Assembly: GCA_002898135.1 (NCBI GenBank)
Contig: BDTQ01000263.1
Location: 1 to 5,226, forward strand
DNA length: 5,226 nt
Reading direction: 5' to 3'
Source: a bacterium BMS3Bbin07
Lineage (GTDB): Bacteria > Nitrospirota > Thermodesulfovibrionia > Thermodesulfovibrionales > JdFR-85
Made by a program: the position numbers and the translations under genes. The notes below the pieces were generated by a model that was not told the DNA's origin, made no database searches, and saw only the letters and a list, made by a program, of their open reading frames with translations. Of the stretch, positions 1-5,226 are shown piece after piece (positions within the stretch are counted from its first letter, which is position 1; every line of letters starts with the position of its first letter).

Positions 1-31
1 GGATAATTTAAGGAAGGGGACAGACGGTATT

Positions 32-1030
32 TTGAGGAAGAGGGCTTTTCTTTCACTGGGACTCGTATTTCTGGTTATTTTGTCAGGTACTGTTGGATAT
101 TCCATCATTGAAGGGTGGACTCTTTTCGATTCTCTTTATATGACGGTCATCACCCTTTCCACCATTGGCTATCAGGAGGTAAGGCCGCTCTCTTTTACAG
201 GCAGGGCATTTACCATCATCCTTGTCTTTGTCGGTGTGGGAGCGGTGGCCTATGGAATCAATAACGGGATCAGGATAGTTTTTGAGGGTGAAATCCAGAA
301 GGCCTTTGGGAGGAGAAAATTGGAGAAGAGGCTTAAGTCGATTAGGAATCACTTCATTGTCTGCGGTTACGGACGCATGGGCAGGATAATCTGCAATGAA
401 CTGAAGGCCAAGGATGTCCCCTTTGTGGTTGTGGAGAAAGAGCTGCCGGAGCTTGATGCGGATGAAGAGACTGTCTTTGTTTACGGTGATGCAACAAAGG
501 ACGATATTCTCAGGCAGGCAGGTATTGAGAAGGCGAGGGGGCTGATCTCGGTGCTTTCCACAGATGCCCAGAATCTTTATGTTGTTCTGAGTGCAAGGGA
601 GCTGAATCCTTCCCTCTTTATAGTTGCAAGGGCGGGTGAGGAGGGTTCGGGGCAGAAGCTCCTCAGGGCTGGTGCCGACAGGGTGGTTTCACCTTATCAT
701 ATCGGTGGACACAGAATAGCCCAGACAGTATTAAAACCTGCGGTTGTTGATTTCCTGGAGTTTGCAACCAGGAGCGGGAACCTGGAGTTGCAGATGGAGG
801 AAATCCCGGTTGAAGGGGGATCTCTCATTGCAGAGAAGACAATCCATGAGGCCGGGGTCGGCAGAGAGCTTGGCGTTATTGTTGTTGCCATCAAGAGAAA
901 GGATGGTGACATGAAATTTAACCCTGTGCATAATACCCTTATCAAGGCCGGGGATACGTTAATTGCAATAGGGGAGACAGAGAAGCTCAAGGCCCTGGAA
1001 AAGCTGGCGAAAGGCCGGGGGGAATCATAA
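32..1030 (+). CDS. Two-TM potassium-channel-type protein with cytoplasmic RCK (TrkA-N/TrkA-C) domains
   Basis: This is predicted to be an inner-membrane cation channel of the MthK/GsuK layout: two TM helices (about residues 5-25 and 57-80) flank a pore helix and selectivity filter, followed by a cytoplasmic RCK module. The filter reads TIGYQE (44-49), where the canonical form is TVGYGD. The RCK-N Rossmann fold spans about 107-222, with the nucleotide-binding GYGRMG motif at 112-117 and an acidic residue (E135) after the second strand, which suggests NAD(H)-type ligand binding. A TrkA-C domain occupies about 247-325. The 332-aa length is normal for the family. The start is TTG, chosen because AGGAAGGGGA (11-20) precedes it and TM1 begins right after. 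The frame stays open to the window edge, so an upstream start cannot be excluded. It ends convergently, overlapping the small minus-strand gene by 6 bases. No functional link to the nickel operon is visible. K+ selectivity is inferred and not certain, given the filter. Confidence 0.92.
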   Translation: MRKRAFLSLGLVFLVILSGTVGYSIIEGWTLFDSLYMTVITLSTIGYQEVRPLSFTGRAFTIILVFVGVGAVAYGINNGIRIVFEGEIQKAFGRRKLEKRLKSIRNHFIVCGYGRMGRIICNELKAKDVPFVVVEKELPELDADEETVFVYGDATKDDILRQAGIEKARGLISVLSTDAQNLYVVLSARELNPSLFIVARAGEEGSGQKLLRAGADRVVSPYHIGGHRIAQTVLKPAVVDFLEFATRSGNLELQMEEIPVEGGSLIAEKTIHEAGVGRELGVIVVAIKRKDGDMKFNPVHNTLIKAGDTLIAIGETEKLKALEKLAKGRGES

Positions 1031-1222
1031 CTTTTTAAGGGCTTCTTCAAAGAGCCCGTTCAGTTTTTTTGTTTCAAGGTACAGCCTTTCGAGGATTTCG
1101 GACACTGCCTCCTTGCCGAGGGATGATGTCTTCTCTGACCACTCCCTGTAAACCCTCGCATGTTCGTCATTATGCTCCATCCAGTGGTGAAGCAGTTTCT
1201 TCAGCTTTTCAAGATCGTTCAT
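1025..1222 (-). CDS. Small His-rich helical protein (65 aa), candidate metal-binding accessory of the nickel operon
   Basis: The protein is 65 aa, has no signal peptide or TM segment, and should be almost entirely alpha-helical and cytoplasmic. Its N-terminal helix contains LHHWMEHNDEHA (11-22). H13, H17 and H21 are spaced i, i+4, i+8 and so lie on one helix face, with E16, D19 and E20 close by: a plausible divalent-metal site. The C-terminal half (about 36-65) is an amphipathic helix, possibly a coiled coil. The ATG at 1222 is preferred over a GTG at 1276 because GGAGG sits 7 nt before it. The gene follows nikO after 118 bases on the same strand. I recall short proteins with a similar LHHWxEHNxEHA motif in anaerobes and methanogens, but know of no assigned function. 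A metal-handling role is inferred from the motif and neighbourhood only. Its stop overlaps the end of the channel gene. Confidence 0.8.
   Translation of the reverse strand: MNDLEKLKKLLHHWMEHNDEHARVYREWSEKTSSLGKEAVSEILERLYLETKKLNGLFEEALKKL
1039..1070 (+). terminator. Weak candidate terminator for the channel gene, inside the convergent small gene
   Basis: A hairpin GGGCTT / GAGCCC (1039-1044 with 1052-1057, one G-U wobble, 7-nt loop) is followed after six bases by a run of seven T (1064-1070). It begins 9 bases past the channel stop codon, in the right orientation. The gap between stem and T-run and the short stem make it weak. It also lies wholly within the coding region of the opposite gene, so the T-run may simply encode lysines on the other strand. 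Confidence 0.33.
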
Positions 1223-1229
1223 CTCTTTT

Positions 1230-1234
1230 CCTCC
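1230..1234 (-). promoter_or_regulatory. Ribosome binding site that sets the start of the small His-rich gene
   Basis: On the minus strand GGAGG (1234 to 1230) is followed by a 7-nt spacer AAAAGAG and then ATG at 1222. This near-ideal site favours the 65-aa form over an 83-aa reading from a GTG that would start inside repeat-like sequence. Confidence 0.8.
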
Positions 1235-1250
1235 ATAAAAGTTTTTACAG

Positions 1251-1278
1251 GTTATACGGCAGCCTCGAATGAACACAA
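1251..1278 (-). promoter_or_regulatory. Possible sigma70-type promoter for the small His-rich gene
   Basis: On the minus strand TTGTGT (1278-1273) and TATAAC (1256-1251) are separated by 16 bp, which would start transcription about 20-25 nt before the ATG at 1222. The -10 matches consensus at five of six positions, but the -35 at only three. It would let the small gene be expressed apart from nikO. This is a by-eye match only, and read-through from nikO remains possible. Confidence 0.28.
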
Positions 1279-1327
1279 ATAATTACAAACAGATTAAAGA
1301 TTTATTTAGACAGGATTAACAGGATTT
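1266..1327. repeat. Remnants of dispersed short repeats in the gap after nikO
   Basis: The stretch 1266-1280 (CGAATGAACACAAAT) matches, at 14 of 15 bases, one arm of the inverted-repeat element upstream of nikK (5037-5051 read on the minus strand). At 1310-1327 there are two tandem 9-mers, ACAGGATTA and ACAGGATTT. They look like eroded copies of genome-wide intergenic repeats. No strong terminator hairpin after nikO is visible in this gap. Confidence 0.45.
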
Positions 1328-1340
1328 TTTTTCATTATTT

Positions 1341-2003
1341 TTAAACAAGCGTGATTCTGCCCTCTTCCAACCTGTAAACCCTGTCTGTTGCTCCCCTTAA
1401 AAACTCATGGGAATGGCTGATAATTATATAGGTGTCTACATGCTCCTTCAGGTAGCTCAGGAATCTCTCTCTCGTTGTCTCATCAAGCCCGGTAGTTGGC
1501 TCATCAAACAGAAAACACTCGGGATTCATAGCCACAACCGTGGCAAGTGCGACAAGCCTTTTTTCGCCGCCAGAGAGGCGGTAGGTTATCTTTTTTTCAA
1601 AACCCTCAAGCCCCAGGGCCTCACAGGTTTCTCTTACAATAATCCGGGCCTCTTCATGGGTTTTGCCGAGATTCAATGGGCCGAAAGCAATATCCTCTTC
1701 AACCGTGGGGCTGAAGAGCTGGTCATCAGAGTCCTGAAACAGCAGGCCGATCCTCTGTCTTATCTCGCTGAAATCCTCCTCTGTTTTCCTTACCTTTTCA
1801 AATACCCTTATTTCTCCGGAGTCAGGCCTTAACAAACCCATTATAATATGAAACAATGTGGTTTTCCCGGCGCCATTGGGCCCGATCAGGCCGACCCTGT
1901 CACCCTTTTTCAATGAGAAATTCAGGTCACTGAAGACCTGTTTTCCATATGGGTAAGTGAAACTCAGATTTCGTAGTTCTATCAAGTTTTCCTCGCTATC
2001 CAT
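1341..2003 (-). CDS. nikO: Nickel ECF transporter ATPase NikO (CbiO-type)
   Basis: This is the cytoplasmic ATP-hydrolysing subunit that powers Ni2+ import through NikQ and NikM. All ABC motifs are intact: Walker A GPNGAGKT (41-48), Q-loop Q90, the ECF-typical DQLFSPTVEEDIAFGP (94-109), signature LSGGE (143-147), Walker B CFLFDE ending in the catalytic E168, D-loop TTGLD (170-174) and the switch histidine H197 in ISHSH. At 220 aa it is shorter than many CbiO proteins (about 270) and has little beyond the nucleotide-binding domain. Only one ATPase gene is present, so a homodimer is expected. The ATG lies 6 nt after the nikQ stop; no clear Shine-Dalgarno is seen, which suggests translational coupling. 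Nickel rather than cobalt is inferred from the nikK and nikL neighbours, since NikO and CbiO are not separable by motifs alone. Confidence 0.95.
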   Translation of the reverse strand: MDSEENLIELRNLSFTYPYGKQVFSDLNFSLKKGDRVGLIGPNGAGKTTLFHIIMGLLRPDSGEIRVFEKVRKTEEDFSEIRQRIGLLFQDSDDQLFSPTVEEDIAFGPLNLGKTHEEARIIVRETCEALGLEGFEKKITYRLSGGEKRLVALATVVAMNPECFLFDEPTTGLDETTRERFLSYLKEHVDTYIIISHSHEFLRGATDRVYRLEEGRITLV

Positions 2004-2009
2004 TAACTT

Positions 2010-2750
2010 TTAAATAATTGCCAGCATGACCGTTACCACGGCCATTGACAGACCGAATACCACATCTCCTTTCCTGAGCCTGAAATGGCTTGCTACAGGG
2101 AATCTGCCCTGAAACCCCCTGCACAGCATTGCCTGGTAAATCCTCTGGGAGCGCTCATAACTCCTGACGATCAGCATCCCCACAAGATACGCGTATGTCC
2201 TGTATGTATGCATGTTTGTGCCTGCCTTGAAACATCGTATCAGCATGGCATTTTTCAGTCTGCTGTATTCCTCGTGCAGGACAGTCATGTACCTGTAGAA
2301 GAAAAAGAATAAGTGGACAAGCTTGTCAGGTACCTTCAGGTGAATAAGTGCATGTGCAAGTGAGAAGACCTCCGAGGTGCCGAGGATTGCTATGGTTGCA
2401 AGCACGATGGCGTTGGTCTTCAATGTGATGGAGAGGGCATAGAGGATACCCTCCCGGGTAGCTGTCAGCGGGCCGATCTGAAAGATTGTTTCTCCGGGAT
2501 AACTGAACGGAATAAAGACCCATAACAGAAATACAAACACATTTACGGTAACGAGCCTGCTGAGGAGTTTTCTCATGTCGAGCCTTGCAACGGCTGTCAG
2601 CAGGGTGGAGGCTAACAGGGCCGCAAAGGGGCCCAGTTGTCCGTGCATGATGGCAATAACCAGGACGTACGGAATTATGGCCAGAAACTTTACCCTCGGG
2701 TCAAGTCTGTGCAAAAATGAACTGCCTTCTGCGAATTCTTCAAGATGCAT
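2010..2750 (-). CDS. nikQ: Nickel ECF transporter transmembrane coupling protein NikQ (CbiQ/EcfT-type)
   Basis: This is the polytopic membrane subunit that links the NikO ATPase to the substrate-binding NikM. It opens with the family-typical MHLEEFAEGSSFLHRLDPRVK-like N-terminus, which supports this start, and has several hydrophobic segments (for example about 22-38, 66-84, 102-124 and 228-246). The two cytoplasmic coupling motifs that contact the ATPase are AMLIRCF (168-174) and AMLCRGF (207-213). The second is standard. In the first, the glycine after arginine is replaced by cysteine. The length of 246 aa is normal. Upstream there is no recognisable Shine-Dalgarno: the start lies 13 bases from a repeat array that fills the gap to nikL. 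Downstream nikO begins after 6 nt. CbiQ of a cobalt system is the alternative; context favours nickel. Confidence 0.94.
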   Translation of the reverse strand: MHLEEFAEGSSFLHRLDPRVKFLAIIPYVLVIAIMHGQLGPFAALLASTLLTAVARLDMRKLLSRLVTVNVFVFLLWVFIPFSYPGETIFQIGPLTATREGILYALSITLKTNAIVLATIAILGTSEVFSLAHALIHLKVPDKLVHLFFFFYRYMTVLHEEYSRLKNAMLIRCFKAGTNMHTYRTYAYLVGMLIVRSYERSQRIYQAMLCRGFQGRFPVASHFRLRKGDVVFGLSMAVVTVMLAII

Positions 2751-2763
2751 TTTTATAAAGTAA

Positions 2764-2830
2764 GTTGCGGGTTAAGAAAAAAAAGTTGCGAGTTGCGGGT
2801 TAAGAAAGAAGAACTGTTGCGGGTTAAAAG
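2764..2830. repeat. Heptamer-based repeat block (GTTGCGG / GTTAAGA words) before nikQ
   Basis: Three copies of GTTGCGGGTTAA, extending to GTTGCGGGTTAAGAA in the first two, start at 2764, 2792 and 2816. They break down into 7-bp words GTTGCGA, GTTGCGG and GTTAAGA joined by A-rich spacers. The block separates the nikKML part of the operon from nikQO and ends close to the nikQ start codon. Confidence 0.85.
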
Positions 2831-2836
2831 ACAATT

Positions 2837-2876
2837 CTCCACCACTCCACCACTCCACCACTCCAACTCTCCAATC
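2837..2876. repeat. Octamer tandem repeat CTCCACCA
   Basis: Three perfect tandem copies of CTCCACCA (2837-2860) are followed by two degenerate ones (CTCCAACT, CTCCAATC). The array directly abuts the nikL stop codon at 2878-2880. Together with the neighbouring heptamer block it accounts for nearly all of the gap between nikL and nikQ, which shows no other content. Confidence 0.88.
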
Positions 2877-2877
2877 C

Positions 2878-3548
<671 letters not shown>

Positions 3549-3552
<4 letters not shown>

Positions 3553-4154
3553 TTTCCCACCTCCAGCACTTCCGGTTTCACTTTTTTCAAAAATATAACA
3601 CAAAAGCCTGTGATAATGCCCTCGATTACCATGACGGGCAGGTGGGCTACAAGCACAAGCTTTGCCACGCCAAGAAAACTTTCTCCTGTACTTATGAGTG
3701 AGAGGGCGACAAGTATGGCCCCAAGGGCGATTCCTGTGGCTCCTGCACCAAAACCTGCAAGGGTACTAAGGAGATGATTGCCCTTCCGGATCGGCAGGTT
3801 GAAGAGGTAATAGGCTATGACCCCTGGAGTGGCCATGATGACCGTATTGACCCCGAGTGAGCTGAGTCCTCCAAACTGAAACAGTACCGCATGCAGTGTA
3901 AGTGCAACAAGAATGGCGGGAAAAGCCATCCAGCCAAGCAGTACTCCCAAAAGCCCGTTCAAAACCAGATGGACACTTGACGGCCCAATGGGTACGTGTA
4001 TTAATGAGGCAACAAAGAATGCAGAGGAAAGGACTGCCACCTCCGGTATCTTTTCATAGTCCATCTTCTTCAGTCCCACGGCTATGCCACCTGCGGCAAG
4101 CAGCGCACCGGTGACAAGAACGGGTGCCGACAGAACTCCCTCTGATATATGCAT
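3549..4154 (-). CDS. nikM: Nickel ECF transporter substrate-binding membrane subunit NikM (CbiM-type)
   Basis: NikM is the S component that binds Ni2+ and releases it inward. The protein begins MHISEGVLS: in structurally studied NikM/CbiM proteins the N-terminal amine and His2 coordinate the metal with a further conserved histidine, here most likely H62 in GPSSVHLVLNG (58-67). H53 and H88 lie in other conserved-looking stretches (LIHVPIG and LHAVLFQFGGLSSLGVNT). The whole 201-aa chain is hydrophobic, with about seven TM segments, as is normal for a NikM lacking a fused NikN domain. The ATG is followed directly by the essential His codon, which confirms the start. It begins 1 nt after the nikK stop, with a GGGAG-type Shine-Dalgarno inside the nikK end, and its stop overlaps the nikL start (GTGA). 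CbiM for cobalt is the alternative, but the flanking nikK and nikL indicate nickel. Confidence 0.95.
3560..3564 (-). promoter_or_regulatory. Ribosome binding site that sets the nikL start
   Basis: On the minus strand GGAGG (3564-3560) lies 7 nt before GTG (3552-3550), within the last codons of nikM. With the GTGA stop/start overlap it fixes the nikL start and indicates coupled translation of nikM and nikL. Confidence 0.85.
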
Positions 4155-4155
4155 C

Positions 4156-4929
4156 TTATTTCATCTCCCTCGTTTTTACCCATATGACGGCGCCAATTTC
4201 AACAGGATATTCTTTCCCTTTGTGCTTTAACCTGAAGTCTGCGGTATTAAGGGCGGCAAAACCCCACCATCCGGCTATAGGCATTGCATAAGTGAAGACG
4301 CCGTTTTTGTCGGCCTTTACTACCTGGGTTATATAGGGCTCGGCAGGTGGCTTTATCTTCCCGCCCTCATTATAGTACTCAACCTCAACCTTTGCGTATG
4401 GCACGGGTTTGCCGTCCACCTTTACAATTCCCTGGAATACATTGCCGGCCCAGAGGCCGTATGGCCTTGTCAGGGGCACTATTTCTGTCTTGAGCCCTAC
4501 CTCGGCATCCCATCCCGTTTCCAGCTCGAGCGCATCCACTATAACCTTGCTGTAATGAATTATAAATCTCTCTTCTGCAGGTTCCCAGTAGGGGGCAGGT
4601 TCAACATAAAAGACATGGTCTCCCGGTCTCCTGATCCTGTAAGTAGCCTCCCAGGTAGAAAATCCCTTGACCGTCTTCTTTTTAAGCGTTGGCAACAGGT
4701 CGTGTTTTTTTCCGTTTACCATAACACCAAAAGCCTTTGGCCTTGCCATCTCCATGTAATGTCCTTCAAAGGGGTGGATAAACTTCATCTGGAGGTCGAT
4801 CTTTTTACTGTCCTCCTTTGATACTATGTCATCGGATGGGATGATGACACCGAAATGTGCCCATGCCACTGATACCGGGGTTAACATTAATAGTGTTACC
4901 AGGAATGTCTTAAAGAATGCTCTCTTCAT
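4156..4929 (-). CDS. nikK: NikK, secreted DUF4198-family nickel-uptake accessory protein
   Basis: This is a periplasmic or surface protein of the DUF4198 family found with NikMLQO transporters, presumed to capture or deliver Ni2+ to NikM. It has a basic n-region (MKR), a hydrophobic core and a VAWA cleavage site (21-24), leaving H25 as the mature N-terminus in [10 protein letters not shown]. The body is beta-rich. Stretches that I recall as typical of the family include [10 protein letters not shown] (51-60), [10 protein letters not shown] (64-73), [14 protein letters not shown] (113-126), [12 protein letters not shown] (145-156), GNVFQGIVK (162-170) and a C-terminal [12 protein letters not shown] (221-232). 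Candidate metal ligands are H25, H52 and H57. At 257 aa it is full length. The ATG has GGAGG 8 nt upstream (4938-4942). It is the first gene of the operon, 1 nt ahead of nikM. The exact biochemical role of this family is, to my knowledge, not settled. Confidence 0.92.
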   Translation of the reverse strand: MKRAFFKTFLVTLLMLTPVSVAWAHFGVIIPSDDIVSKEDSKKIDLQMKFIHPFEGHYMEMARPKAFGVMVNGKKHDLLPTLKKKTVKGFSTWEATYRIRRPGDHVFYVEPAPYWEPAEERFIIHYSKVIVDALELETGWDAEVGLKTEIVPLTRPYGLWAGNVFQGIVKVDGKPVPYAKVEVEYYNEGGKIKPPAEPYITQVVKADKNGVFTYAMPIAGWWGFAALNTADFRLKHKGKEYPVEIGAVIWVKTREMK

Positions 4930-4957
4930 AAGCGATTCCTCCGAAAAGAAGATTTTT

Positions 4958-5059
4958 TTCAGCTACGAATTTACACGAATGTTCACGAACTAAAAAAATA
5001 TTTTTAAAATAGTCCTTTTACAGATTATTAGTGTAAATTCGTGTTCATTCGTAGCTGAA
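4958..5059. repeat. Imperfect inverted-repeat element (~100 bp) in the nikK leader
   Basis: A perfect 13-bp inverted repeat, TTCAGCTACGAAT (4958-4970) and its complement (5047-5059), continues inward with weaker pairing: 8 of 10, then 6 of 10 bases. The arms consist of roughly 10-bp words of NNNCACGAAT type (TTACACGAAT, GTTCACGAAC; on the other strand GAACACGAAT). An A/T-rich centre (about 4991-5026) holds the loop. It looks like a miniature dispersed palindromic repeat. It lies 28 bases upstream of the nikK start and would be inside its leader if the promoter is further right. No transposase or clear target duplication is visible. Confidence 0.75.
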
Positions 5060-5083
5060 CCTGTTATGATTTTTTAGTACATC

Positions 5084-5134
5084 AAAAAAGGCCGTGAGAG
5101 CTCACCTTCATGGTGATGAGCCTTCATGGCCTTT
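5084..5134 (-). terminator. Terminator-like hairpin upstream of the nik operon (proximal)
   Basis: Outer stem AAAGGCC / GGCCTTT (5087-5093 with 5128-5134) encloses a second hairpin, TCACC / GGTGA (5102-5106 with 5112-5116). On the minus strand the structure ends in six T (5089-5084). It would end a minus-strand transcript coming from beyond the right edge, or act as an attenuator if the nikK promoter lies further upstream. On the plus strand only three T follow, so minus is favoured. Confidence 0.5.
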
Positions 5135-5173
5135 GCTTAATGTGCAGATTATGGTGCTTTTTCTGTCGGAAAT

Positions 5174-5210
5174 AAAAAAACCACAAAAGTAATATAAAAA
5201 CCTTCGTGGT
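5174..5210 (-). terminator. Terminator-like hairpin upstream of the nik operon (distal)
   Basis: Read on the minus strand, ACCACGAAGGT (5210-5200) pairs over all 11 bases, including two G-U wobbles, with ACTTTTGTGGT (5190-5180), leaving a 9-nt loop. Seven T follow directly (the last stem T plus 5179-5174). This is a good intrinsic-terminator shape for a gene lying to the right of the window. Between 4930 and 5226 I see no credible gene. Confidence 0.55.
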
Positions 5211-5226
5211 CTGTTCAAGCCTTCAT

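Noticed and set aside
1223..1276. Longer 83-aa form of the small His-rich protein from a GTG at 1276
   Set aside because: It would start in repeat-like sequence and read through the GGAGG that serves the ATG at 1222.
1407..1832. 141-codon plus-strand open frame opposite nikO
   Set aside because: It is the antisense shadow of an intact ABC ATPase and shows no family-like residue pattern. The same applies to frames opposite the channel, nikQ, nikM and nikK.
3553..3603. N-terminal extension of NikL from a TTG at 3603
   Set aside because: The GTG at 3552 has GGAGG at ideal spacing and a GTGA overlap with the nikM stop; the extension lies inside nikM and its residues do not look like a signal-peptide n-region.
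5112..5224. Open minus-strand frame at the right edge, possibly the end of an upstream gene
   Set aside because: It runs through the distal terminator hairpin and T-run, and its residues look random; more likely non-coding.
4930..5226. Cobalamin or NiCo riboswitch, or NikR operator, upstream of nikK
   Set aside because: I looked for conserved aptamer cores and for a GTATGA/TCATAC-type palindrome on the minus strand and saw none. The hairpins present resemble plain terminators and a repeat element.

Overview
The window carries one compact nickel-uptake operon on the minus strand. It reads right to left as nikK, nikM, nikL, nikQ, nikO, followed by a small His-rich gene. A K+-channel-type membrane protein with RCK domains lies on the plus strand and ends tail-to-tail against the small gene. 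Base composition is moderate. The proteins resemble those of anaerobic Nitrospirota (Thermodesulfovibrio-like) and Desulfobacterota. The many word-like short tandem repeats also suggest an environmental genome of that kind. This placement rests on remembered protein style, not on a search, and the phylum cannot be fixed from the window.

Layout: 32-1030 (+) is a two-TM ion channel with a cytoplasmic RCK module. 1025-1222 (-) is a 65-aa protein with an HxxxHxxxH helix. 1223-1340 is a gap holding repeat fragments and a possible promoter. 1341-2003 (-) is the ECF ATPase NikO, and 2010-2750 (-) the ECF transmembrane coupling protein NikQ. 2751-2877 is a gap built almost entirely of short repeats. 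2878-3552 (-) is NikL, 3549-4154 (-) the nickel-binding S component NikM, and 4156-4929 (-) the secreted DUF4198 protein NikK. 4930-5226 is non-coding: an imperfect inverted-repeat element of about 100 bp, then two terminator-like hairpins facing nikK, with recurring CCTTCATGG words.

How the genes work together: NikM holds Ni2+ through its N-terminal Met-His, NikQ couples it to the NikO ATPase, and NikK plus NikL replace the NikN subunit of other nickel ECF transporters on the outer face of the membrane. Translation is tightly coupled from nikK through nikL (1-nt gap, then a GTGA overlap). A repeat block then intervenes before nikQ-nikO, which are again only 6 nt apart. The small HxxxHxxxH protein downstream is a candidate metal-binding accessory. 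The channel gene is probably unrelated.

The most unusual feature is the density of short repeats with 7-10 bp units. Two heptamer arrays lie inside nikL, one in its signal-peptide region and one in a periplasmic linker. Because 7 is not a multiple of 3, a change of one copy would shift the frame. I see no CRISPR array, tRNA, rRNA, transposase or recognised riboswitch.
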